NCBI RefSeq assembly: GCF_030269765.1
Contig: NZ_BSTX01000003.1
Location: 558,001 to 622,000, forward strand
Source of the DNA: Actinorhabdospora filicis
GTDB taxonomy: Bacteria; Actinomycetota; Actinomycetes; Mycobacteriales; Micromonosporaceae
DNA length: 64,000 nucleotides
Direction of reading: 5' to 3'
How positions within the stretch are numbered: the first letter of the stretch is position 1; every line of letters starts with the position of its first letter. The position numbers and the translations under genes were made by a program. The notes beneath the pieces are model-generated. The model did not search any database. It was given only the letters and a program-made list of their open reading frames with translations, and was not told the origin of the DNA. Positions 25,801 through 34,770 of the stretch are shown here, one piece after another.

Positions 25801-26490
25801 ATGGCCGTACCGTCGATCCTGCTCGTCCACGGCTTCTGGGGCGGCGCCGCCCACTGGGCGAAGGTCATCGTCGACCTGAACGAGCGCGGCTACCGCGACC
25901 TCCACGCCGTGGAGAACCCGCTCACCGCACTCGCCGACGACGCCGAGCGCACCCGCAAGATGGCCGCCCAGATCGACGGGCCCGTCCTGCTGGTCGGCCA
26001 CTCCTACGGCGGCGCGGTCATCACCGAGGCCGGGGACCTGCCGAACGTCGTCGGCCTCGTCTACATCGCCGCCTTCGCACCCGACGCCGGGGAGAGCCCC
26101 GGCGCCATCACCGAGCAGCACCCGCCGGCCGCCGCCGCCAACCTCGCCCCCGACTCCGACGGATACCTGTGGGTCAAGCCCGGCAAGTTCCACGAGAGCT
26201 TCTGCCAGGACCTGCCCGAGGACGAGGCCCTCGTCATGGCCGTCACCCAGAAAGCGCCCCTGGCCGGCACCTTCGGCGACACCGTCACCGCGCCCGCCTG
26301 GAAGTCCAAGGCTTCCTGGTACCAGGTCTCGGCGGCCGACCGCATGATCCACCCCGACAACCAGCGCCGGATGGCCGCGCGCGTCAACCCGCACGAGATC
26401 ATCGAGCTCGACAGCGGGCACGCGTCCCTGGCCTCGCGTCCCCGCGAGGTCACCGACCTGATCACCAAGGCGGCCGACGCGCTCGCCTAG
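25801..26490 (+). CDS. Alpha/beta hydrolase
   Basis: 229 residues, cytoplasmic. Oxyanion motif LLVHGFWGG near the start, nucleophile elbow VGHSYGGAVI (Ser in GHSYGG), a conserved acid region and ELDSGHASLASRP with the catalytic His. The pattern (VYIAAFAPDAGES after the elbow, SWYQVSAADRMI) is typical of small actinobacterial esterases of the methyl esterase/MenH-like group. Substrate unknown. ATG at 25801 with GGGGGAGG before it. Confidence 0.9.
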   Translation: MAVPSILLVHGFWGGAAHWAKVIVDLNERGYRDLHAVENPLTALADDAERTRKMAAQIDGPVLLVGHSYGGAVITEAGDLPNVVGLVYIAAFAPDAGESPGAITEQHPPAAAANLAPDSDGYLWVKPGKFHESFCQDLPEDEALVMAVTQKAPLAGTFGDTVTAPAWKSKASWYQVSAADRMIHPDNQRRMAARVNPHEIIELDSGHASLASRPREVTDLITKAADALA

Positions 26491-26492
26491 GC

Positions 26493-27275
26493 TCAGTCGA
26501 GCAGGGCCTCGCGCAGGCGCGCGACGGTGCCGGGCCCGGCGTCCAGGCCCTCGGCGAGGAACGCGGCGAAGGACCCGTAGCGCGCCTCGGCCTCGTCGAA
26601 GGCGGCCTCCAGGTAGGCCGGGCGCTGCTCGATGAGCGGACGGTACAGGCCGGGGTCGATGTCGAGCCCGGACTGCGCCATCTTCGCCAGCATCGCCTCG
26701 CCGACGGGCAGGAAGTAGCGGTTGGACAGCAGGTAGTCGGCCATGACCTGGTCGCGCGGCACGTCCAGCGCGGTCAGCACGATCGCGGCGAGCCAGCCGG
26801 TGCGGTCCTTGCCGGCGGTGCAGTGGAACAGCAGGGGACCGCCGTCGGCGATCAGCGCCAGCGCGACGGCGAACTGAGCGCGCTGCTCGTCCTCGGCGAC
26901 GAACGCGCGGTTGATGCCCGCCAGGACCTGCTCGGCGCGCCCGCCGCCGAGCAGCCGCTCGCGCGCCTCGGCGTCGGTGGCCGTCACGTAGTACTCGTCG
27001 AGGTTGCCGCCGCCCACCGGCAGCAGCACCTCGGCGGCGCCGTCCGGGAGCCGGTCGGCGCCGGAGGAGGCGATCTCGCCGGGCGTGCGGAAGTCCACCA
27101 CCGTCTTCAGGCCCAGCCCGGCCAGGACGCCCAGGTCGGCGTCGGTGGCCCGGCCCAGGGCCGCGCCCCGGAACAGGCGGCCGGCGGCCACCGTCCGGCC
27201 ATCGACGGTGGTGTATCCGCCCAGGTCGCGGACGTTCAGCGCGCCCTCAAGCGGGATGTGGCGGGCCTCGGCCAT
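26493..27275 (-). CDS. Tyrosine-protein phosphatase (PtpB/LipA-like)
   Basis: 260 residues. The active site P-loop is HCTAGKDRTGW (CX5R, Cys nucleophile and Arg), followed by the Asp-containing region of the family; early NVRDLGGY and LFRGAALG segments are diagnostic of the PtpB-like group (Mycobacterium tuberculosis PtpB and relatives), which dephosphorylate phosphotyrosine or phosphoinositides. Cytoplasmic or exported without a classical signal. Convergent with the hydrolase, two bases apart. Confidence 0.9.
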   Translation of the reverse strand: MAEARHIPLEGALNVRDLGGYTTVDGRTVAAGRLFRGAALGRATDADLGVLAGLGLKTVVDFRTPGEIASSGADRLPDGAAEVLLPVGGGNLDEYYVTATDAEARERLLGGGRAEQVLAGINRAFVAEDEQRAQFAVALALIADGGPLLFHCTAGKDRTGWLAAIVLTALDVPRDQVMADYLLSNRYFLPVGEAMLAKMAQSGLDIDPGLYRPLIEQRPAYLEAAFDEAEARYGSFAAFLAEGLDAGPGTVARLREALLD

Positions 27276-27316
27276 GCGGTCCTCCTCGGTGTGGGTGCAC
27301 AGCCTAACGTGAGGAC

Positions 27317-27940
27317 ATGAGGATGATCGGGCGTGACGGCGTGACCGAGACGGAGATCAAGAAGTCGCGCTTCGTCTGCGCGCTGGCCCGCGTCCGCACC
27401 GAGGACGAGGCGGTCGCCTTCATCGCCGCCCGCCGCCGCGAGCACCGCGCGGCCACCCACAACTGCACCGCCTACGTCCTGGGCGACTGGGCCGACATCT
27501 CCAAGAGCAACGACGACGGCGAGCCCTCCGGCACCGCGGGCGTGCCGATGATGGAGGTCCTGCACCGCCGCGAGCTGACCAACGTGGTCGCCGTGGTGAC
27601 CCGCTACTTCGGCGGCGTGAAACTCGGCGCGGGCGGGCTCGTACGCGCCTACGGGCAGTCGGTCGCGGCGGCGATCGACGCGGCGGGCGTCGTGGAGCGC
27701 GTTCCGGTCACCATCGTCACGGTGACCGTCGACCACACCCGCGCCGGGCGCTTCGCCGCCGACCTGCACGCGCGCGGCCTGAACCTGGGCGAGACCTCCT
27801 ACGGGACCGGGGTGTCCACCGAGGTCCACGTGCCCGACGGCGAGCTCGGCGCGTTCACCGCGTGGGCGGCCGAGGCGACCGCCGGGCACGCGTCCGTCGA
27901 GCTCGGGGCATCGACCTATGTGGAAGTCCCAGTGGTCTGA
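27317..27940 (+). CDS. YigZ/IMPACT family protein
   Basis: 207 residues. N-terminal IMPACT domain with KKSRFVCALARV, EHRAATHNCTAY, NDDGEPSGTAGVPMMEVL and VVAVVTRYFGGVKLGAGGLVRAY (long conserved signature), followed by a C-terminal EF-G-like alpha/beta domain. Family proteins associate with translation control in eukaryotes; bacterial YigZ is of unknown precise role. Divergent from the phosphatase gene with 41 bases between starts. Confidence 0.93.
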   Translation: MRMIGRDGVTETEIKKSRFVCALARVRTEDEAVAFIAARRREHRAATHNCTAYVLGDWADISKSNDDGEPSGTAGVPMMEVLHRRELTNVVAVVTRYFGGVKLGAGGLVRAYGQSVAAAIDAAGVVERVPVTIVTVTVDHTRAGRFAADLHARGLNLGETSYGTGVSTEVHVPDGELGAFTAWAAEATAGHASVELGASTYVEVPVV

Positions 27941-28003
27941 ATCGGCCACGAAACCACCTCTGACCTGTGATGATGATCGCGGCACGGGGAGAGGGAGTGC
28001 GCA

Positions 28004-29497
28004 ATGGGACGACGTTGGAGCGCCGCGCTGGCGCTGCTGACCGCGTGCACCGTCCTCGCCTGGCCGCAGGCCGCCGCGGCCTCGCCGGTGGTGGTCCTGC
28101 CCGGTGGCGCGGGGCTCATGGGCACCTTCGACGCCAGCACCCGCGTCTTCCACGGCGTCCCCTACGCCCGCCCGCCGGTGGCGAACCTGCGCTGGCGCCC
28201 GCCCGCGCCGGCGATGACCTGGCAGGGCATGCGCGACGCGACCCGCCCGTCCCCGCGCTGCCCCGGCACGAGCCGCGCGAGCGGTGAGGACTGCCTGTAC
28301 CTCCAGATCACCGCGCCCACCGACGTCCGCACGCCCCTGCCCGTCATCGTGTGGCTGCGCGGCGAGGACGACGGCGAGCACGACGCCCGCCGCCTGGCCG
28401 CCCACGGCGACGTCGTCGTGGTCCAGGCCGACACCCGCCGCGGGATCTTCGCCAACTTTGCCCACCCCGGCCTGGCCGAGTCGGGCGCGTTCGGGCTGCT
28501 GGACGCGCAGGCCGCGCTGGTGTGGGTCCGGGAGAACATCGCCGCCTTCGACGGCGATCCCACCACCATCACCCTCGCCGGTGAGGCCGACGTGTGCGCG
28601 CACCTGGCGTCCCCCGACGCCGCCGGTCTCTTCCAGCGCGCGGTCATCCGCAGCGGCGTGTGCACCTGGGACGTCCCCGCCACCGCCCTCGGCCCCGGCC
28701 ACGCCGCCACCCCCTCGTGGACCCCGCTGGCCGAGGCGAGCGCCCTGGGCGAGGCCACCGCCGCGTCCCTGTGCGCCGGCGCCGCCGACGGCCTGGCGTG
28801 CCTGCGCGAGCTGCCCGCCGACCGCCTGACCGGCTTCACGCCGCGTTTCCCCGTCCCCGCCTACGGCGGCCGCGTCCTCCCGCGTCACCCCTACGACGCC
28901 ATCCGCGAGGGGACCGTCCACGCCGTCCCCGTCCTGTCGGGCACCACCCGCGACGAGGCCCGCGCCCACGCCGTCGCCCACGCCCTCGCCGGTGAGACCG
29001 ACTACCCCGCGCTGCTGACCGCCGCCTTCGACGACCGTGCGCCGGAGGTCCAGGCCCGCTACGCCACCCCCGGCGAGCATCCGGCGCTGACCTGGTCGCG
29101 GGCGATGACCGACCGCGTGTACACCTGCCCCGCCGCCGAACGCCACCGCCTGCTGGCCGCCGTCGCCCCCACCTACGCCTACGAGTTCGCCGACGCCTAC
29201 GCGCCGAGCGCCTTCCCCGGCTTCACCGCCTTCCCCGACGGCGCCGCGCACGGCTTCGACGTCCCCTACCTCCTCGACGGCCCCGACGGCAACGACGCCC
29301 AGCGCGCCCTCGCCGACCAGATGGCCGGGTACTGGGCCGCCTTCGCCGCGATGGGCGACCCGAACGCCCCCGGCCTGCCGACGTGGCCGCGCTTCGCCGA
29401 GGGCGAGACGCTGCGGCTGGTGCCGGAGGACGTGCGGGCGGTGGATCTGGCGGGGGAGCGGGGGTGCGGGTTCTGGGCGGCCGTCCCCGCGCCGTGA
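28004..29497 (+). CDS. Secreted type-B carboxylesterase homologue lacking catalytic Ser
   Basis: 497 residues with a Sec signal (1-27, AAAASP). The fold is that of carboxylesterase/cholinesterase proteins: FHGVPYARPPVANLRW, GEDCLYLQITAP, AFGLLDAQAALVWVRENIAAFDGDP and GLFQRAVIRSG are all in place. The nucleophile elbow GESAG is GEADV (residues 193-197), with Ala for Ser, and the oxyanion loop HGGGF is LRGEDDG (119-124). The acid region (TTRDEA) and the His region (GAAHGFDVPYL) are retained. So it is probably a binding or regulatory pseudoenzyme, as with neuroligins. Hydrolysis through another residue is not excluded. Confidence 0.85.
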   Translation: MGRRWSAALALLTACTVLAWPQAAAASPVVVLPGGAGLMGTFDASTRVFHGVPYARPPVANLRWRPPAPAMTWQGMRDATRPSPRCPGTSRASGEDCLYLQITAPTDVRTPLPVIVWLRGEDDGEHDARRLAAHGDVVVVQADTRRGIFANFAHPGLAESGAFGLLDAQAALVWVRENIAAFDGDPTTITLAGEADVCAHLASPDAAGLFQRAVIRSGVCTWDVPATALGPGHAATPSWTPLAEASALGEATAASLCAGAADGLACLRELPADRLTGFTPRFPVPAYGGRVLPRHPYDAIREGTVHAVPVLSGTTRDEARAHAVAHALAGETDYPALLTAAFDDRAPEVQARYATPGEHPALTWSRAMTDRVYTCPAAERHRLLAAVAPTYAYEFADAYAPSAFPGFTAFPDGAAHGFDVPYLLDGPDGNDAQRALADQMAGYWAAFAAMGDPNAPGLPTWPRFAEGETLRLVPEDVRAVDLAGERGCGFWAAVPAP

Positions 29498-29518
29498 CGC
29501 GGGAACGGCCGGAAGGCG

Positions 29519-30688
29519 CTAGACCAGTTCCCCGCGACGGGCCACGATCCGCCCGCCCTTCACCACCAGGTCGCGCACGGGCCGCACCATCACCGCCTCC
29601 GCCGCGTTGCGGGCGGGCACGACGACGAGGTCCGCCACCGAGCCGACCGTGAGCCCGTAGTCGGGCAGCCCGGCCACCGAGGCGCCCCAGTAGGTGACCG
29701 CGTCGACGGCGAGCTGGATCTCCTCGTCGCGGGCGAAGCCGGCGTTCTTCGCCTGGAACAGCGCGCGTTCCAGCATGTCGCCGGTGCCGTAGGGGCTCCA
29801 GAGGTCGCGGATGCCGTCGTTGCCGAGGGTGACGGGGACGCCGGCGGCGGCCAGGTCGCGGATGGGCAGGGACTCGGCGGGGCCGGTGGAGGCGAGTGAG
29901 ATCCCGTTCTCGGCGAGGGCGGCGATGAGCCGTTCGCGGGTGGCGGGATCGGCGCCGGCGAGGGCGTAGCCGTGGGAGATGGTGACGCGGCCGGAGAGGC
30001 CGAGGGCGCGGGTGCGCTCGATGATGAGGTCGTACTGGAAGACGCCGAGGGTGCCGCGGTCGTGGAGGTGGACGTCGACGCCCACTCCGTACTTGCCGGC
30101 GAGGGCGAAGACGATGTCGAGGTGGCGGACGGGGTCGCGGTCGACGCCGGCGGGGTCGATGCCGCCGATGTGCTCCACACCGGCCTTGAGGGCCTCTTCG
30201 AGGAGGGCCTCGGTGCCGGGGCTGATCAGCATGCCGGTCTGGGGGAACGCGACCAGTTCGGCGGTGATGCGGCCGTCCAGGCGGGACAGGGCCTCGCGGA
30301 CGGCGTGCACCGAGCCGAGGCCGACGTCGGGGTCGACGTCCACATGGGACCGGACGTGGGTGGTGCCGAGGGTGACCATGTGGGTCAGCAGGGCGGTCAC
30401 GTAGTCGGCGGAGGGGATGCCGAGCTCGGGGCGGCGGACGCGTCCATTGTGGATCTTCGCGGCCAGCCCGGCGGGTGCGGTGTGCGGGACCCAGGGGCCG
30501 CCCCAGAGGGTCTTGTCCAGGTGGGCGTGGCCGTCGATGAAGCCGGGCAGGACGAGGGCGCCGCCGAGCTCCTCGACGGCGGGGGCGGTGAGCCCGGCGC
30601 CGGTGGCGGCGATGCGCCCGCCGGAGATGAGGACGTCGGTGGGCGCGCCGGAGCCGAGGACGGCGTTGCGGAGAAGAAGGTCGCTCAT
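29519..30688 (-). CDS. Amidohydrolase family protein (cytosine deaminase-like)
   Basis: 389 residues. Metal-site motifs: GFIDGHAHLDKT (HxH), HVRSHVDVDP, VDVHLHDRG, ISHGYAL and an Asp in TLGNDGIRD. This order matches the CodA-type branch of the amidohydrolase superfamily; HAHLDKT is nearly diagnostic. Likely deaminates or hydrolyses a cyclic N-heterocycle in the cytoplasm; exact substrate unknown. The 5' end sits opposite a GntR gene with a perfect palindrome between, implying local repression. Confidence 0.88.
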   Translation of the reverse strand: MSDLLLRNAVLGSGAPTDVLISGGRIAATGAGLTAPAVEELGGALVLPGFIDGHAHLDKTLWGGPWVPHTAPAGLAAKIHNGRVRRPELGIPSADYVTALLTHMVTLGTTHVRSHVDVDPDVGLGSVHAVREALSRLDGRITAELVAFPQTGMLISPGTEALLEEALKAGVEHIGGIDPAGVDRDPVRHLDIVFALAGKYGVGVDVHLHDRGTLGVFQYDLIIERTRALGLSGRVTISHGYALAGADPATRERLIAALAENGISLASTGPAESLPIRDLAAAGVPVTLGNDGIRDLWSPYGTGDMLERALFQAKNAGFARDEEIQLAVDAVTYWGASVAGLPDYGLTVGSVADLVVVPARNAAEAVMVRPVRDLVVKGGRIVARRGELV

Positions 30689-30699
30689 GGGCGCCAGAA

Positions 30700-30715
30700 T
30701 AACGGTATACCGTTA
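30700..30715. promoter_or_regulatory. Perfect 16-bp GntR operator
   Basis: TAACGGTATACCGTTA is an exact palindrome between the divergent amidohydrolase and GntR/FadR genes, 12 bases before the amidohydrolase start. Its short AT-centred form with GGT-ACC arms resembles FCD-subfamily GntR sites. Confidence 0.75.
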
Positions 30716-30753
30716 ACTTCGGCTACCGTCGAAGCCCACGTGAGAGGGGGGTC

Positions 30754-31434
30754 ATGAGCGGCACGCCCAGGCGCGACCACGCCCACGCCACGCTCAAGCG
30801 GCGCATCGTCGAGGCCGCCTACCTGCCCGGCCACCGCCTCGTCGAGCGGGACCTGGCCGAGGAACTGGACCTCTCGCGCATCCCGCTGCGCGAGGCGCTG
30901 CGGCAGCTGGCCGCCGAGGGCCTGGTCGTCACCGTGCCCGGGAAGGGCACCATCGTCGCCCCGGTCACCCCCGACGACGTGCGCGACCTCTTCGACGTCC
31001 GCGAGGCCCTCGAAGGCCTGGCCGCGCGACTGGCCGCCGAACGGGCCACCGACGAGGGCAGGGCACGGCTGCGAGAGTGCGTCGAGCGGGCCCGGGACGT
31101 GCGCGGCGCCGAGCAGATCAACGCGCGCGCCGACTTCCACGACGAGCTGGTCGCCCTGTCCGGCAACGCGCTGCTCGCCGACGTGCTCGGGGGCATCTCG
31201 GCGCGGGTGCGGCGGCTGTTCCACCTCACCGGCGACCGCGACGCCGAGGTCCAGTGCGCCGAGCACGAGGCCCTGTACGAGGCCATCGCGGTGGGGGACG
31301 GCGTGCGCGCGGCCGAACTGGGCGTCCGGCACGTCACCGGCGGGCGGGCCGAGACCATCGCGGCCGCCGAGGCGTGGACGGGCGTCGACCCCGAGGAGGC
31401 CACGCGGACCCGCAGGCGGCGCCGCGCGGGTTAG
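30754..31434 (+). CDS. GntR-family (FadR/FCD) transcriptional regulator
   Basis: 226 residues. Winged helix-turn-helix at residues ~10-70 (VERDLAEELDLSRIPLREALRQLAAEGLV), followed by an all-helical FCD ligand domain with metal-type residues in FHDELVALSGN and AEHEALYEAIAVGD. FCD regulators usually sense carboxylic acids and bind the palindrome nearby. It is divergent from the amidohydrolase and probably controls it and itself. ATG at 30754. Confidence 0.92.
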   Translation: MSGTPRRDHAHATLKRRIVEAAYLPGHRLVERDLAEELDLSRIPLREALRQLAAEGLVVTVPGKGTIVAPVTPDDVRDLFDVREALEGLAARLAAERATDEGRARLRECVERARDVRGAEQINARADFHDELVALSGNALLADVLGGISARVRRLFHLTGDRDAEVQCAEHEALYEAIAVGDGVRAAELGVRHVTGGRAETIAAAEAWTGVDPEEATRTRRRRRAG

Positions 31435-31443
31435 GTTGGCGCG

Positions 31444-32136
31444 ATGACCATCGAAGGGAAAACGGTCCGGCTGCGGCCCGGACGCGATGAGCTGGGCGAG
31501 CTCTACACCGTCGCCAACGGAGAACCGGACGCCGTCGACGTCCCGCTGGAACTCGCGCTGCACGCCCGCATCACCCCGATCGGGCTCGCCGAGCGCGTCC
31601 TGCGGGCGGCCGTGGACGGCGGGCGCACCGAGGGCATCCCGGACGACCCGACCGCGCTGCCGCCGAAGCGGACCCGCGCGGGCGCGATCATCGTCCGCGA
31701 CGGCATGGTCCCGCTGATCAAGTACCTGACGCCGCACGGCGAGCTGCGCTACGAGATCCCCGGCGGTGGCGTCGAGGAGGGCGAGGACCTGCACGCCACC
31801 CTGGCGCGGGAGATCACCGAGGAGACCGGCATGACCGGCCGCGCCGTCCGGCACATCGCGACGGTGTACCGGACCAGCGAGCGCTTCCCGGGCCTGTACC
31901 TCGACCACTACTTCCTCGCCGAGGCCGAGGGCGAGTTCGGTCCACTGGAGACGCTCGACCTGGACGCGGGCATGGAACCGGTGTGGGTGCCGCTGGCCGA
32001 CGTGGTGAGCCTGCCGGTATGGCCGCGCCGGATCCGCTGGCGGATTGCGCACTGGCACGCCCACGGCTGGCCGGAGACGCCGCTGGTGCTGGCCGACCGC
32101 AACGCCGCCGACCTGGCCGCGCCCTGTCATTGGTGA
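31444..32136 (+). CDS. Nudix hydrolase with extra N-terminal region
   Basis: 230 residues. The Nudix box GX5EX7REUXEEXGU is complete at residues 108-130 (GGVEEGEDLH..AREITEETGM). The first ~75 residues precede the domain and are unusual: an N-terminal RPGRDELGELYTVANGEPDAVD segment of unknown fold. The protein would hydrolyse a nucleoside diphosphate-linked compound; substrate unknown. Nine bases after the GntR stop, so likely cotranscribed. Followed by a perfect 15-bp terminator. Confidence 0.88.
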   Translation: MTIEGKTVRLRPGRDELGELYTVANGEPDAVDVPLELALHARITPIGLAERVLRAAVDGGRTEGIPDDPTALPPKRTRAGAIIVRDGMVPLIKYLTPHGELRYEIPGGGVEEGEDLHATLAREITEETGMTGRAVRHIATVYRTSERFPGLYLDHYFLAEAEGEFGPLETLDLDAGMEPVWVPLADVVSLPVWPRRIRWRIAHWHAHGWPETPLVLADRNAADLAAPCHW

Positions 32137-32141
32137 ACGGC

Positions 32142-32176
32142 GAGCGGCCCGCGTCCACAAGGGACGCGGGCCGCTC
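32142..32176. terminator. Bidirectional terminator between Nudix and ahpD
   Basis: GAGCGGCCCGCGTCC (32142-32156) and GGACGCGGGCCGCTC (32162-32176) form a perfect 15-bp stem with a five-base loop in the 55-base convergent gap. Confidence 0.85.
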
Positions 32177-32191
32177 ATCGCACGGGCGGAC

Positions 32192-32722
32192 CTAGGCCAG
32201 CGCGGCCTCGGCGTCGAGGGTCACCGCGGCCGCGTGCACGACCGCCGCGATGCGCAGGGCGTCGTGCACGTTGTCGCGAGAGGCACCGGCCTTGGCCAGC
32301 GTCTTCTCATGCGACTCCAGGCACACCCCGCAGCCGGTGACGGCCGAGACGGCCAGGCACCACAGCTCGAAGTCGACCTTGTCCACGCCCGGGTTGCCGA
32401 TCACCTGCATGCGCAGGCGGGCGGGCAGCGACTGGTAGGCGTCCTCGCCGATCAGGTGCTTGCCCCGGTAGTAGATGTTGTTCATCGCCATGATCGAGGC
32501 GGCGGCCTTGGCGGCCTCCAGCGCCTCGGGGGAGATGTTCTCGGCGGCCTCTTCGGCGATCTCGCGCAGCACGACGGCGTTGCGCGACGCGACCGCGGTC
32601 GCCACCAGGGTGCCCCACAGCTGCAGCGCCGACAGCGACGACGTTGTCGCCACCGAGCCCAGGTTCAGCTTGGTGTCCTTGGCGTAGGCCGGGAGGGATT
32701 CCTTGATGGTGTCGACGCCCAT
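32192..32722 (-). CDS. ahpD: Alkylhydroperoxidase AhpD
   Basis: 176 residues, all-helical AhpD fold. The active CxxC is in VTGCGVCLESHEK, with the His of the proton relay; FELWCLAVSAVTGCG precedes it. AhpD reduces AhpC in mycobacteria and relatives, using lipoamide from Lpd/SucB. ATG at 32722, five bases downstream of the ahpC stop, so the two are one operon for peroxide and peroxynitrite detoxification. Confidence 0.95.
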   Translation of the reverse strand: MGVDTIKESLPAYAKDTKLNLGSVATTSSLSALQLWGTLVATAVASRNAVVLREIAEEAAENISPEALEAAKAAASIMAMNNIYYRGKHLIGEDAYQSLPARLRMQVIGNPGVDKVDFELWCLAVSAVTGCGVCLESHEKTLAKAGASRDNVHDALRIAAVVHAAAVTLDAEAALA

Positions 32723-32727
32723 GGGAT

Positions 32728-33279
32728 TCAGCCCGCCAGCAGCTTCTTGGCGTCGAGGGTCTCGCCGCCCTTGTTCCAGTTGCAGGGGCACAGCTCGTCG
32801 GTCTGCAGGGCGTCCAGGACGCGCAGGACCTCGGCCACGTTGCGGCCGACCGAACCGGCCGTCACCATGACGAACTGGATCTCGTTGTTCGGGTCGACGA
32901 TGAACGTCGCGCGCTGGGCGACGCCGTCCTCGCCGAGGACGCCGGCGGCCTCGGTCAGCTCGCGCTTCACGTCGGCCAGCATCGGGAAGGGCAGCTCGCG
33001 CAGGTCGGGGTGGTCCTTGCGCCACGCGTGGTGCACGAACTCGTTGTCCACCGACCAGCCCAGGACCTGGGCGTCGCGGTCGGCGAACTCGCCGTTGAGC
33101 CGGCCGAACTCGGCGATCTCGGTGGGACAGACGAAGGTGAAGTCCTTCGGCCACGCGAACAGGACGCGCCACTTGCCTTCGTGGGACTTGCTGGTGATGG
33201 TCTCGAAGGCGTTCTCCGGGTCGAGGGAGACGCAGGCGGTCAGCTCGTAGGCCGGGAAGTGGTCGCCGACGGAAAGCAC
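32728..33279 (-). CDS. ahpC: Peroxiredoxin AhpC
   Basis: 183 residues. Peroxidatic Cys51 in FAWPKDFTFVCPTE; resolving Cys in DELCPCNW (residues ~164/166). Reduces H2O2, organic peroxides and peroxynitrite with electrons from AhpD. GTG start with AAGGAG upstream. An 8-bp inverted repeat, CGACTCCA/TGGAGTCG, lies 35 to 67 bases before the start, a likely operator. OxyR or another peroxide sensor is not in the window. Confidence 0.95.
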   Translation of the reverse strand: MLSVGDHFPAYELTACVSLDPENAFETITSKSHEGKWRVLFAWPKDFTFVCPTEIAEFGRLNGEFADRDAQVLGWSVDNEFVHHAWRKDHPDLRELPFPMLADVKRELTEAAGVLGEDGVAQRATFIVDPNNEIQFVMVTAGSVGRNVAEVLRVLDALQTDELCPCNWNKGGETLDAKKLLAG

Positions 33280-33313
33280 GATGAAGGCTCCTTGTGGACG
33301 CGCGTATGGGTAG

Positions 33314-33346
33314 CGACTCCATCACGATGGGTATTTTCTGGAGTCG
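33314..33346. promoter_or_regulatory. Inverted repeat upstream of ahpC
   Basis: CGACTCCA (33314-33321) and TGGAGTCG (33339-33346) are exact complements 17 bases apart, in front of ahpC. A regulator-binding site for peroxide control is plausible, but the sequence does not match the OxyR consensus. Confidence 0.45.
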
Positions 33347-33551
33347 TTCCAAATTATGGCCGATGACTCTCCGTAACCCAAGACCGAGGGTGCCCTAAGT
33401 GGGAGAGATCACCGATCATGGCGTCACGCTGCGGATTCGTCGCCGGATGCGGCGCACGGATGGCCGACGCGTAGGGGATGTATCAAGTGCCGCGCGCACG
33501 CTTCGGGCCGGTTCAGAGCGCGCCACGCGCCGCTCCGGAAAGGAAAACCTC

Positions 33552-34751
33552 ATGCGTGTCAGAGCACGAACGTTCGCGGCCGTCGCCACCGTGGCGACCG
33601 TCGCCGGACTTCTCTTCACGGGTCCCGCCCACGCGGCGAAACCCACCTACACCGACGCCCAGATCGCGGCGATGAGCCAGCCGCAGCAGGAGCGCCTGCT
33701 CGGTCCGCTGCGCCGCGTCGCCAACGCCATCGGCGACTACGGCCGCCTGGGCGGTGCCGGCCACTTCTCGGGCATCGAGCTCGACGCCAACCACGGCGAG
33801 GTCACGGTCTACCTGACCGACACCGGCCGGAAGGGCGAGTTCCTGGCCGCCGCCCGCGGCGCGGACAAGGGTGTCGACACGAGCATCGTCCGCTTCGCGA
33901 AGAGCACCTACACCAAGCGGGACCTGCGGGCCGCGCGCGAGAAGCTCCTGGCGCAGCCGTCGCTGGTGCCGCAGGCGATTCGGACGATCTCGGTCCCGGC
34001 CTCCGGTGAGGGCCTGCGGATCGGGGTCTACGGCGCCGCGCTGTCGGCGGCTCCCGCGCCCAGCGAGGTCTTCGGCGTCCCGGCGCTCTTCGAGGCGGCC
34101 ACGGACGTGCCGCAGACCATGTCGCGACGCAAGGACGAGCGGCCGTGGATCGGCGGCGAGGGCCTGAGCACCGCCGCGCGTGGCACGTGCACGTCGGGCC
34201 TGCCGGCCAGGCGCAACTACGACGGCCGGTCCTTCCTGATCACCGCCGAGCACTGCGGCGAGGAAGGCGAGTGGTTCTACACCGAATGGGAGAACAGCAC
34301 CCGGAACTACATCGGCCGGACGACCTACACCCACGTCCAGTACGACGCCGCGGCGATCGACACCAATGACACCGGGGTGACCGGTGGCCGGACCTGGGAG
34401 GGCCCGAACGACGGGCGTGCCACCGTGGCGCCCATCGACGGCATGCGCTACTCGTACAACGGCGACTGGGTCTGCCACTCCGGCTTCCCGTCGGGCCAGG
34501 TGTGCGGCATCCGCGTCTGGGACCAGGACAAGACCTGGACGGACGATTCCGGCCACACCCGCCGTGGCGTGGTCGCCGAGAAGACCGACGGTCCCGCCGG
34601 CGCCCAGCACGGCGACTCCGGCGGCCTGGTCTGGACCTACACGAGCAACGGCCGCCAGGCCCGCGGCATCATCAGCGCGGGTAGCGGCCGGGACGTCTAC
34701 TGGACCGAGGCCGTCGACATCCTCGGCGCCTGGGGCATGCGCCTCGCCTGA
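33552..34751 (+). CDS. Secreted S1-family (trypsin-like fold) serine protease
   Basis: 399 residues: signal peptide (1-28, AHA-A), a pro-region to about residue 200, and a protease domain. Catalytic triad is visible: His234 (TAEHC), Asp265 (VQYDAAAID) and Ser356 (QHGDSGGL). The Cys211-type pairs (GTCTSG and AEHC; VCHSG and QVCGI) suggest two disulfides. Resembles actinobacterial streptogrisin/alpha-lytic relatives. Fully secreted. ATG at 33552 with GAAAGGA upstream; a terminator follows. Confidence 0.9.
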   Translation: MRVRARTFAAVATVATVAGLLFTGPAHAAKPTYTDAQIAAMSQPQQERLLGPLRRVANAIGDYGRLGGAGHFSGIELDANHGEVTVYLTDTGRKGEFLAAARGADKGVDTSIVRFAKSTYTKRDLRAAREKLLAQPSLVPQAIRTISVPASGEGLRIGVYGAALSAAPAPSEVFGVPALFEAATDVPQTMSRRKDERPWIGGEGLSTAARGTCTSGLPARRNYDGRSFLITAEHCGEEGEWFYTEWENSTRNYIGRTTYTHVQYDAAAIDTNDTGVTGGRTWEGPNDGRATVAPIDGMRYSYNGDWVCHSGFPSGQVCGIRVWDQDKTWTDDSGHTRRGVVAEKTDGPAGAQHGDSGGLVWTYTSNGRQARGIISAGSGRDVYWTEAVDILGAWGMRLA

Positions 34752-34770
34752 CGCCTGAAGACGGCAGAGT

